This document shows, piece after piece, positions 1-5,746 of a stretch of 11,655 nucleotides of DNA; within the stretch, counting starts at the first letter, position 1, and each line of letters begins with the position of its first letter. Below the pieces are notes generated by a model. That model was not told the DNA's origin. It did not search any database and saw only the letters and a program-made list of their open reading frames with translations. Location: assembly GCA_947372405.1 (NCBI GenBank), contig CANBTO010000103.1, positions 1 through 11,655 of the forward strand, given 5' to 3'. The position numbers were made by a program, and so were the translations under genes. Source of the DNA: Verrucomicrobiaceae bacterium (GTDB lineage: Bacteria; Verrucomicrobiota; Verrucomicrobiae; Verrucomicrobiales; Akkermansiaceae).

Positions 1-104
1 GCGAGGTGGAACCACCCGGTCCCATTCCGAACCCGGAAGTGAAACGCCTCAGCGCCAATGGTAGTGGGACGATAGGTCCTGTGAGAGTAGGTCGTCGCCA
101 GGTA
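1..104 (+). rRNA. rrf: 5S ribosomal RNA, 5' truncated by window edge
   Basis: 5S rRNA of the large ribosomal subunit. Visible conserved blocks are CCATTCCGAACCCGGAAG, GTGAAACGCC, CAGCGCCAATGGTAGT and the closing GTGAGAGTAGG...GTCGCCAGG. Compared with the E. coli molecule about 15-18 nucleotides of the 5' end are missing, so the start lies outside the window and the 3' strand of helix I (around 94-102) has lost its partner here. The 3' end is placed near 102-104, just before the terminator hairpin at 108. This is the last gene of an rRNA operon reading into the window, presumably preceded by 16S and 23S. It converges with ispF on the other strand. Confidence 0.96.
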
Positions 105-107
105 TAT

Positions 108-143
108 GCCCCGTCCATGGAAACATGGACGGGGCTCTTTTTT
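108..143 (+). terminator. Intrinsic terminator of the rRNA operon
   Basis: A perfect 12-bp stem (108-119 pairs with 124-135, arm GCCCCGTCCATG) is closed by a GAAA tetraloop at 120-123 and followed by a T-rich run, CTTTTTT, ending at 143. It starts a few bases after the 5S 3' end, as expected for an rRNA operon terminator. On the opposite strand the hairpin is equally stable but is not followed by a T-tract, so it should terminate mainly the + strand rRNA transcript. It may still shield against transcripts arriving from ispF. Confidence 0.95.
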
Positions 144-207
144 GCCCGCATGCCGCAATGTGGCGTTTGCCCGCGATGCGACCGCCACGATGCGACTCGA
201 AACGGCG

Positions 208-684
208 TCAAACAGAGGGGAAGTCCACCTGTGCCACGGCCATGGCGGCGATGCCTTCCTTGCGGCCGACGAAGCCCATGGTCTCGTTGGTGGTGGCCTT
301 GACGCCGACCCGCTCGGGTTTGATGCCAAGGGCGGCACCGATGTTGATGCGCATGGCCTCGCGGTAGGGCAATACCTTTGGAGCTTCAGCGATGAGGGTT
401 GAATCCACGTTGACGATGATGAAATCGAGTTCGACCGCGAGAGAGCGACATTTTTCCAGGATTTTCAACGAGGAGATGTCCTTGCAGGCAGGATCTCCGG
501 GGGGGAAGTAGAACCCGATGTCCGGCAGACCCATCGCGCCTAACAGAGCATCGGCGATGGCGTGGCAGAGCACGTCCGCATCGGAGTGGCCATCAAGGCC
601 TTGGGTGTGCGGAATGGTCACTCCGCCGAGAACGAGCGGGCGGTTTGCCGCAAAACGGTGAACGTCGTAGCCAATGCCGGTCAT
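208..684 (-). CDS. ispF: 2-C-methyl-D-erythritol 2,4-cyclodiphosphate synthase
   Basis: IspF converts CDP-ME 2-phosphate to the cyclic diphosphate MEcPP with release of CMP, in the cytosolic MEP pathway to isoprenoids. The protein is 158 residues, the family's usual length. The N-terminal GYDVHRF carries the metal ligands D7 and H9; H41 in HSDADVLCHA is the third. Next come the PDIGFYFPPGDP segment, the N-x-D-S-T block near 92-96, and the C-terminal KATTNETMGFVGRKEG with T132 and E134. The start at 684 is chosen because the family begins M-x-G-x-GYDVH; an in-frame extension to 756 has no family resemblance. There is no Shine-Dalgarno: the leader is pyrimidine-rich with a CAACCATC motif shared with the upstream phosphatase gene. 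It is last in the coaB-phosphatase-ispF run and converges with the rRNA operon. No ispD is adjacent. Confidence 0.97.
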   Translation of the reverse strand: MTGIGYDVHRFAANRPLVLGGVTIPHTQGLDGHSDADVLCHAIADALLGAMGLPDIGFYFPPGDPACKDISSLKILEKCRSLAVELDFIIVNVDSTLIAEAPKVLPYREAMRINIGAALGIKPERVGVKATTNETMGFVGRKEGIAAMAVAQVDFPSV

Positions 685-689
685 GGTGG

Positions 690-703
690 GGAGTGGATGG
701 TTG
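690..703 (-). repeat. CAACCATC leader motif, copy 1 (before ispF)
   Basis: Read on the - strand this is CAACCATCCACTCC, ending five bases before the ispF ATG. The same element (CAACCATCAACTTC, 12 of 14 matching) lies three bases before the start of the neighbouring phosphatase gene. It occupies the position where a Shine-Dalgarno would sit but has no complementarity to the anti-SD. A further TCAACTCTCAAC tract lies just upstream. The function is unknown; the match is seen directly and the role is inference. Confidence 0.5.
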
Positions 704-758
704 AGAGTTGAATGAGCTTGGCGCGGACTATGTGCCTTTCCATCAATCATCAACATCT

Positions 759-1508
759 TCAGAGAATCTCTTCGATCGGCAGCCTACCGTTGCTGGCAAC
801 GATGGACCATGCGTCGGCCTTTCCGGGGACGGCGGTGAGGTCGACCTTGCCGCCTGCGGTTTCGACGAGAAGCTGGCCTGCCGCGATGTCCCAGAGAGAA
901 ATGCGCGATTCGATGTAGGCGTCGAGTCGGCCACTGGCAATATAGGCCATGCCGAGTGCGGCGGAACCCATCATGCGCATCTTGCGAGCCTTGAGTGAAG
1001 CCTTGCGGAAACGCTCAATGCCGGTCTGGAGGGCGGCTTCATCCTTGCCGCAGCCGACGAAGAGGATGGATTCTGAAAACGTGTCGCGCTTGCTGGTCTG
1101 GATCGGGTTCCCGTTGAGCATGGCGGGGCCGCCTTTTTCCACGGTCCAGGTTTCACCGACCATCGGATCATGGATCACGCCCACGACAATCTCTCCGGCG
1201 ACACGCAGTGCGATGGAGACGCAGAAGTGCGGGATGCCATAGAAGAAATTCACTGTGCCGTCGATGGGATCGACGATCCACTGGCGCTCCGAGTCCTGGT
1301 TGCCGGCGACGCCTTCCTCACCGTAAAGCGCGTCTCCAGGGCGCGCGCCTAACAGGATGCCGGTGATGAGGTCCTGGGACTCCCTGTCTAGGGCGAGCTT
1401 GATGTCGTGGTGAGTGGCTTCATCGACGGTGGCGTCGGAGCCGAAGTGTTGACGGAGAAGTCTGCCGGCGGCGAGGGCGGCATCTGTGGCGAGTTCGAGA
1501 TCGGTCAT
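759..1508 (-). CDS. Inositol monophosphatase family protein (SuhB/IMPase-like)
   Basis: Mg2+-dependent phosphatase of the IMPase/FBPase fold, 249 residues, typical for the family. It probably hydrolyses inositol-1-phosphate or a related sugar or nucleotide phosphate (the family also includes CysQ 3'-phosphoadenosine phosphatases); the substrate cannot be decided from sequence. Metal-site motifs are present: GEE (E64, E65), WIVDPIDGTVNF with D80 and D83, and the C-terminal WDIAAGQLLVETAGG with D207. The start at 1508 (MTDLELATDAALAAGRLL) matches the helix that usually begins these proteins. The in-frame extension to 1772 overlaps the coaB coding region in another frame and has no domain character. 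No Shine-Dalgarno is seen; a CAACCATCAACTTC element sits three bases before the ATG. There are 86 bases to the upstream coaB stop and 74 to ispF downstream, so co-transcription is plausible. Confidence 0.93.
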   Translation of the reverse strand: MTDLELATDAALAAGRLLRQHFGSDATVDEATHHDIKLALDRESQDLITGILLGARPGDALYGEEGVAGNQDSERQWIVDPIDGTVNFFYGIPHFCVSIALRVAGEIVVGVIHDPMVGETWTVEKGGPAMLNGNPIQTSKRDTFSESILFVGCGKDEAALQTGIERFRKASLKARKMRMMGSAALGMAYIASGRLDAYIESRISLWDIAAGQLLVETAGGKVDLTAVPGKADAWSIVASNGRLPIEEIL

Positions 1509-1511
1509 GAA

Positions 1512-1525
1512 GAAGTTGATGGTTG
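1512..1525 (-). repeat. CAACCATC leader motif, copy 2 (before phosphatase gene)
   Basis: On the - strand this reads CAACCATCAACTTC, three bases before the ATG of the inositol-monophosphatase-like gene, and matches the ispF leader copy at 12 of 14 positions. Upstream, CTCTCAACCTTCAACGAC continues the same CAAC-rich pattern seen before ispF. It may be a translational leader, or a small dispersed intergenic repeat common in the genome. Confidence 0.5.
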
Positions 1526-1594
1526 GTCGTTGAAGGTTGAGAGCAAGAGATTTGAGCGTCGGATCTTCATATTTGATCCGCGATCCATGTTCCT

Positions 1595-2260
1595 CTATCT
1601 CTTTGCAAGGTGCAGTTCGAGGATGGCCTGGACAAGTTGGTGGGCGAGTTCGTGTTTTGAAGCCATCGGCAGCCTCTCGACATGATCCGGATAAACGAGG
1701 ACGACTTCGTTTTGATCCGAGTCGAAACCGATTCCGGGTTTGGAAACATCGTTGGCGATGATGAGATCGCAACGTTTGTCGGTGAGTTTCACGCGGGCGT
1801 TGACTTCGAGGTTTTCGGTTTCCGCGGCGAAGCCGACCAGTGTGCCGGTGAACCCAAGTGAACGTGCGGATCCGAGAACATCCGGGGTTCTTACGAGCTG
1901 GAGAGTGAGGGTGTCAGCGGATTTTTTGATTTTTCCGGGAGCGACAGAGGCAGGAGTGTAATCGGCGACGGCGGCCGCGAACACGGCGAGTTGCATGCGA
2001 CCGAGATGGTGGGAGACGGCTTCGTGCATTTCGCGGGCTGATTCCACCGGGAGAAAATCCACGCGGTCAGGCACATCCAAGGCTGTGGGGCCGGAAACCA
2101 GCAAAACCGCGTGACCTGCATGGGCGAAGGCGGCGGCAATCTCATAGCCCATTTTACCGGACGAACGGTTGGTTAGAAACCGGACGGGATCGATCGGTTC
2201 ACGAGTCGGGCCGGCGGTGACAAGAATGTTCACGGGGACAGTCTGGCGGACGTGAGGCAT
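1595..2260 (-). CDS. coaB: Phosphopantothenate--cysteine ligase, stand-alone CoaB
   Basis: CoaB joins 4'-phosphopantothenate and cysteine, with nucleotide activation, to give 4'-phosphopantothenoylcysteine in coenzyme A synthesis. The 221-residue protein covers only the C-terminal half of the usual CoaBC (Dfp) fusion; the flavin-dependent decarboxylase half (CoaC) is not attached and not in the window. Family motifs in order: VTAGPTREPIDPVRF (14-28) leading into NRSSGKMG (31-38), AAVADY (96-101), KIKK (110-113; the second lysine region is catalytic in E. coli), GFAAETE (143-149) and NDV (170-172). The start is ATG at 2260 or GTG at 2233; the latter would begin VNILVTAG, exactly where family members usually begin. 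No Shine-Dalgarno is seen for either. An intrinsic terminator for the upstream Sel1 gene lies just before the ATG, so coaB needs readthrough or its own promoter. Confidence 0.94.
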   Translation of the reverse strand: MPHVRQTVPVNILVTAGPTREPIDPVRFLTNRSSGKMGYEIAAAFAHAGHAVLLVSGPTALDVPDRVDFLPVESAREMHEAVSHHLGRMQLAVFAAAVADYTPASVAPGKIKKSADTLTLQLVRTPDVLGSARSLGFTGTLVGFAAETENLEVNARVKLTDKRCDLIIANDVSKPGIGFDSDQNEVVLVYPDHVERLPMASKHELAHQLVQAILELHLAKR

Positions 2261-2269
2261 GCGGGAAGC

Positions 2270-2304
2270 AAAAAAGCCCGGCCCGGTGCGACCGGAACCG
2301 GGCT
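2270..2304 (-). terminator. Intrinsic terminator after the Sel1-repeat gene
   Basis: On the - strand, AGCCCGG (2304-2298) pairs with CCGGGCT (2281-2275). An inner CCGGT/ACCGG helix (2295-2291 with 2287-2283) has a GCG-type loop and a small bulge. Six T residues follow (2275-2270). It lies 24 bases after the Sel1-gene stop and its T-tract ends nine bases before the coaB ATG. The + strand side is flanked by ATAAAAAA rather than a T-run, so the direction is clear. Confidence 0.88.
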
Positions 2305-2328
2305 ATAAAAAATCAACTCGCAGCGGAA

Positions 2329-3891
2329 TTACTTGGCTTTCGAGTCCTTCTGCATGGGCTTGACCGGATTCTTCTTAGGATCGTCCTTTTTGGCAGCCTT
2401 GCCGGATTTAATGTCCTCAAGCTGCTGCTTGGCTTCGGTGCGCTGTTTTTCATCAAGCTTGGCGGAAATTTCGGTAACGAGTTTCTCGGCGTCCTTTTCC
2501 CCACGCTCGACGGCAAGTGTGGCCAGTGCCCATGCCTTGACGGGATCGGACTTGGTGCCAATGCCGTCGTTGATGATGCGGGCGAGTGCCAGGGTTGCCG
2601 GGCCGTTGCCTTGATTGGCAGCCAGTGAATAGAGCTGTCCGGCATTCTCCATGTTCTTCTGGACTCCGCCGATTCCACGCTCATAGAGGGTGGCGAGGTT
2701 GTTCTGGGCTTGGGCGTTTCCGGCCTGTGCGGCACGGGTCAGCCAGGCCACGCCGGCCGGGCTGTCGGCGATTCCCAATTTTCCAGAGAGATAGAGCAGA
2801 CCGAGTTCGTTCTGCGCTTCCGGAAGGTTGCCGTTCGCGGCGGCGAGCAGGTGGCCGTAGCCGGTGAACAGATCAGTCTTTTCGGGTTTTTCACCAGCCA
2901 TGTATTGGGCGGCGACGCGATAGTTGGCCATGGGGTTGCCGGATTCGGCGGCTTTACGCAGCAGGGAGTTACCGCGATCCACATCCTTATCGGTGCCTTT
3001 GCCCTGAAGATAGAAATCCGCTGTGCGGAGCATGCAGTCCATTTGGCCGGCATCCTTGCCCCGCTCGTATTCGGCCAGGGCTGACTTGAGGTCTTTTTTC
3101 ACGTTTTCCTCGTAGTCACCGAGCGCGAGGTAGGCGGAATATTCCTTAGCGGCGATGGCTTTCTTGAGCCACTCACGGCCTTTCTTTTCGTCACGGGTTT
3201 TCTCGTCACCGCTGAGCAGGCGGGAGCCGAGAGCGGCCATCGCGCCGGCATTTCCCAATCCGGCGGCTTTGGCGTAGTTGGCGAGTGATTCCTTAAGGTC
3301 CTTCAATTCGGGGAAACCGAACTGACCTTCATAGAAACGCGCGACCAACAGGACCGAGAGGACATCGCCAGCATCGGCGGCGCGTTTCCACCAGAAGATC
3401 GCCTTGTCGGGATCGGGGGAGGGAGTGAGCAGACCGCGCAGATAGGCTTCGCCAAGAATGCGAGCGGCCACGGCGGGATCATCCTTGGCGGCGGTCTCAA
3501 GAGCTTGGCGTGCTTGATCGCGTTCATCCTCCTTGTCCGATGCAAGCAGAATGAAAGAGAGGCGGTAAACCGCATCCTTGTGTTTGCTGGCGGCGGCCTT
3601 GCGGTAATACTCGAGAGCCTTGTCCTTGGAGGCTTCCACTCCTTGGCCGGACTCGTAAGCAAAGCCCAGCAGGTAGAGGGCTTCCGCATTTCCCTGTTCG
3701 GCGAGGGGTTTTGCGAGTTCGATCGCTTTGGCATGGCGTCCCTCCTTGAAGGCTTCCATCGCCGCCTTGGCAGGGCCTTCCACCTCTGCCGGCATGGCTG
3801 CTGAATTGTCAGTCGGCAACGAGACGGCTGCTTTGAGTGAAACAGTGAGCGCTGAAATCAGCAACAACCCGGAAATGAGGCGGTAACGCAT
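2329..3891 (-). CDS. Secreted Sel1-like repeat (TPR-type) protein
   Basis: A 520-residue exported protein built almost entirely of Sel1-like repeats, alpha-helical TPR relatives that act as protein-interaction scaffolds. The N-terminus MRYRLISGLLLISALTVSLKA is a plausible Sec signal peptide with cleavage near residue 21-22, and there is no lipobox Cys. From about residue 68 to 462 I count roughly ten repeats of the A-x-x-x-LG-x-x-Y-x-x-G...A...W/Y-x-x-KAA-x-x-G-(N/D) type, clearest at LYLLGFAYESGQGV, ADFYLQGKGTDKDV, NELGLLYLSGKLG and NNLATLYERGIGG. The last 60 residues are highly charged and lysine-rich (KSGKAAKKDDPKKNPVK), probably disordered. The start is ATG 3891; an in-frame GTG at 3897 would add two residues. 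There is no clear Shine-Dalgarno. A terminator follows the stop. The partner and role are unknown. Confidence 0.9.
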   Translation of the reverse strand: MRYRLISGLLLISALTVSLKAAVSLPTDNSAAMPAEVEGPAKAAMEAFKEGRHAKAIELAKPLAEQGNAEALYLLGFAYESGQGVEASKDKALEYYRKAAASKHKDAVYRLSFILLASDKEDERDQARQALETAAKDDPAVAARILGEAYLRGLLTPSPDPDKAIFWWKRAADAGDVLSVLLVARFYEGQFGFPELKDLKESLANYAKAAGLGNAGAMAALGSRLLSGDEKTRDEKKGREWLKKAIAAKEYSAYLALGDYEENVKKDLKSALAEYERGKDAGQMDCMLRTADFYLQGKGTDKDVDRGNSLLRKAAESGNPMANYRVAAQYMAGEKPEKTDLFTGYGHLLAAANGNLPEAQNELGLLYLSGKLGIADSPAGVAWLTRAAQAGNAQAQNNLATLYERGIGGVQKNMENAGQLYSLAANQGNGPATLALARIINDGIGTKSDPVKAWALATLAVERGEKDAEKLVTEISAKLDEKQRTEAKQQLEDIKSGKAAKKDDPKKNPVKPMQKDSKAK

Positions 3892-3902
3892 GCCCACAAC
3901 TA

Positions 3903-3915
3903 GGGAAGATTTCCC
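3903..3915. promoter_or_regulatory. Short inverted repeat upstream of the Sel1-repeat gene
   Basis: GGGAA-gat-TTCCC forms a 5-bp dyad in the 60-base gap between the cyclase stop and the Sel1-gene start. On the - strand a TTGCCA hexamer (five of six to a -35 consensus) lies just upstream, but I see no convincing -10 at 17-18 bases. It may be an operator or chance. Confidence 0.3.
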
Positions 3916-3951
3916 GGTATTGGCAAGCGAGATTCGCGCATGGCCTTGGTC

Positions 3952-5094
3952 TCACTCCATGTGGTGCCTTAGCTCGTCGATGCAGGCACACATGATTTCA
4001 TGTTCGATGCCATGGACGTCCACGCCTTCTCCGATTTTCCGCAGCATCAACACCGTAAGTCCGCCTCCCAGATGCTCGCGGAACTCATCGAGCCCCTCGA
4101 ACACCCGCCTCCGGCCGGACTCATCCAGCAAGTCGAGCGCCGGATGATGCACGGCAAGCCGCAGCCCGGAGAGGACGCGCAGCACGCGCTCCCCCACCTC
4201 GCCCGGTGCCAGGCCCGCCCGCACGGAATATAGTGTATCCAACGCGACACCGATGGCCACCGCCGGGCCATGAGGAAGCTTGTGGGATGTCAGGGACTCC
4301 AACTTGTGAGCCGCCCAGTGGCCGAAGTCCAACGGCCGGCTCGATCCAGTTTCGAAGGGATCCCCTCCGCCAGCGATGTGGCGTGCGTGCAGAAGTGCGG
4401 ATTTCTCCACACAAGCTTCCAGCACGGAAGGCTCAAGTGCCGCAAGAGGCGCGAGATTCGCCTCGATCCATTCGAAAAACTCACGGTCCTTCACCAAGGC
4501 AACCTTCACTGCCTCGATAAGTCCGGCGCGGCAGGTCTCATCATCCTGACTCTCCAGAAACCGGAAATCATTGATCACCGCATACGGCACCGAAAACGCC
4601 CCGATCCAGTTTTTCCGGCCAAACGCATTGAACGCGCATTTCACGCCCACGCCGCTGTCGTCCTGCGAGAGTGTGGTCGTTGGAAACCTGACCAGCCGCA
4701 CTCCGCGGTGGGCCGTCGCGGCCGCATAACCCACGGCATCGAGAAACGCCCCTCCACCAATCGCCAGCAGATACGAGTGCCGGTCCAGATGCACCGCGTC
4801 GATCATGCTCCAGATTTCGCGCACCAGCGAATCGTCCGCCTTCACGGCTTCGCCGCCGGGCAGGATCCGCACGCCCCGCAGGTCCTGTTCAAGTTCGTCG
4901 AAATAGTCTTTGATCTGTGCGGCAAGCAGAGGCCAGGCATTCGCCACCGCCGCCTCCACCACCACCAAAGCCCTTCGCCCGCCCCCCTCGGCCAGAATTT
5001 CCGCGAGTAAGGAGTTCTCGGTGAAAAACGCATCCCGCGTGAACACAACACGGTGCTTGAAGGTGATGGGAATCTGGAAATCGTGGCGGGACAT
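3952..5094 (-). CDS. 3-dehydroquinate synthase-like sugar-phosphate cyclase (EboD-like)
   Basis: A 380-residue member of the AroB/sugar-phosphate cyclase superfamily: NAD- and Zn-dependent enzymes that cyclise a sugar phosphate. Fold signatures are the NAD-binding AIGGGAFLD (111-119), GYAAATAHRG, PTTTLSQDDSGVGVK (138-152), NAFGRKNWIGAF, and the three zinc ligands E194 (GLIEAVK), H259 (DFGHWAAHK) and H275 (LPHGPAVAIG). Canonical AroB has VDSSVGGKT at the 145-152 position; here it is DDSGVGVK, and GDPFETGSSRPLDFGH replaces the usual LNFGHTFGH context. By my recollection of family sequences this fits the EboD-type subgroup better than the shikimate enzyme, so a substrate other than DAHP is likely. 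The start is ATG 5094; the open frame continues to 5580 but that part is antisense to the NUDIX gene. No Shine-Dalgarno is seen. It is divergent from the NUDIX gene (69-base gap). Genome annotation pipelines may well call it aroB. Confidence 0.88.
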   Translation of the reverse strand: MSRHDFQIPITFKHRVVFTRDAFFTENSLLAEILAEGGGRRALVVVEAAVANAWPLLAAQIKDYFDELEQDLRGVRILPGGEAVKADDSLVREIWSMIDAVHLDRHSYLLAIGGGAFLDAVGYAAATAHRGVRLVRFPTTTLSQDDSGVGVKCAFNAFGRKNWIGAFSVPYAVINDFRFLESQDDETCRAGLIEAVKVALVKDREFFEWIEANLAPLAALEPSVLEACVEKSALLHARHIAGGGDPFETGSSRPLDFGHWAAHKLESLTSHKLPHGPAVAIGVALDTLYSVRAGLAPGEVGERVLRVLSGLRLAVHHPALDLLDESGRRRVFEGLDEFREHLGGGLTVLMLRKIGEGVDVHGIEHEIMCACIDELRHHME

Positions 5095-5163
5095 TTGCGC
5101 GGCGGCGGGTGAGTAGCCTGCTTTACGTCCGCGCGCCAATGTTTCTTGGAACCAATTCACGCC
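5095..5163. promoter_or_regulatory. Divergent promoter region, cyclase / NUDIX
   Basis: This 69-base gap must hold the promoters for both divergent genes. I see no sigma-70-type hexamer pair worth naming; a TTGGCG-N17-CTACTC on the - strand is too weak. A TTG at 5146 opens the NUDIX frame six codons upstream of the chosen ATG. Confidence 0.35.
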
Positions 5164-5682
5164 ATGCCCGATCTGGAGACACTTTTCGAAACCCGTTGGA
5201 TCAAACTCCAACGCATCGGCCACTGGGACTTCGTGCGTCGTCCTCACTCGGATCATTGCGTCGGCATCCTCGCGATCACGCCCGATGAGGAAATCGTGCT
5301 TGTCGAACAGTTCCGAATCCCGATCCAACGCCGCGTGATCGAAATTCCTGCAGGCATCGTCGGTGATGAAGTCGAGCACCTCGGAGAGTCCCTCGCCAGC
5401 ACCGCCGCCCGCGAGCTGCTGGAGGAAACCGGCTACCGCGCCGGCAGCATCGAGCCGCTCATCGCCAGTCCCACTTCGGCAGGCCTGACCGCCGAATTCC
5501 TCCACCTGTTTCTCGCCCGCGATCTCGTCCGGGAAAACAACGGCGGCGGCGTGGCGGCCGAGGACATCGTCGTCCACCATGTGCCACTGGTAAGCCTGCG
5601 CGAATGGCTCCGCGACCAGGAAGCTTCAGGAAAAGCCGTCGACTACAAGATCCACGCCGCCCTGTGGCTGGCGGGCAGGTAA
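5164..5682 (+). CDS. NUDIX hydrolase, ADP-ribose pyrophosphatase-like
   Basis: A 172-residue NUDIX protein. It probably hydrolyses ADP-ribose or a related nucleoside-diphosphate sugar to two monophosphates in the cytosol. The architecture follows the ADPRase group: VLVEQFRIPIQRRVIEIPAG leads into the NUDIX box (64-91), which ends in the catalytic helix RELLEETGY with R83, E84, E87 and E88. The conserved SPTSAGLTAE region then follows (102-111), as in ADP-ribose pyrophosphatases. Between the box's first Gly (64) and its mid Glu (75) there are ten residues rather than the canonical five, a loop insertion. The start is ATG 5164, at the usual N-terminal extent; a TTG at 5146 would add six residues. 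No Shine-Dalgarno is seen. It lies 64 bases upstream of the deacetylase gene on the same strand, a probable operon, and is divergent from the cyclase. Confidence 0.9.
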   Translation: MPDLETLFETRWIKLQRIGHWDFVRRPHSDHCVGILAITPDEEIVLVEQFRIPIQRRVIEIPAGIVGDEVEHLGESLASTAARELLEETGYRAGSIEPLIASPTSAGLTAEFLHLFLARDLVRENNGGGVAAEDIVVHHVPLVSLREWLRDQEASGKAVDYKIHAALWLAGR

Positions 5683-5746
5683 GGCGGGCCGTTTTACTTT
5701 CCCCTTTCCAGCACACTCATTCCGCTGTTGGTTGGTGGCGGATAAA

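Noticed and set aside
1560..1580. CGGATC-N9-GATCCG hairpin between coaB and the phosphatase gene
   Set aside because: Only six pairs and no T-tract; not convincing as a terminator or regulator.
1509..1772. N-terminal extension of the phosphatase frame by 88 codons
   Set aside because: It overlaps coaB out of frame, is Arg/Pro-rich without domain character, and the family start is at 1508.
4270..5010. 246-codon + strand frame within the cyclase gene
   Set aside because: Shadow of the real - strand gene; no recognisable motif.
5095..5580. N-terminal extension of the cyclase frame by 162 codons
   Set aside because: It is antisense to the NUDIX gene, has no family resemblance, and the AroB fold begins at the 5094 ATG.
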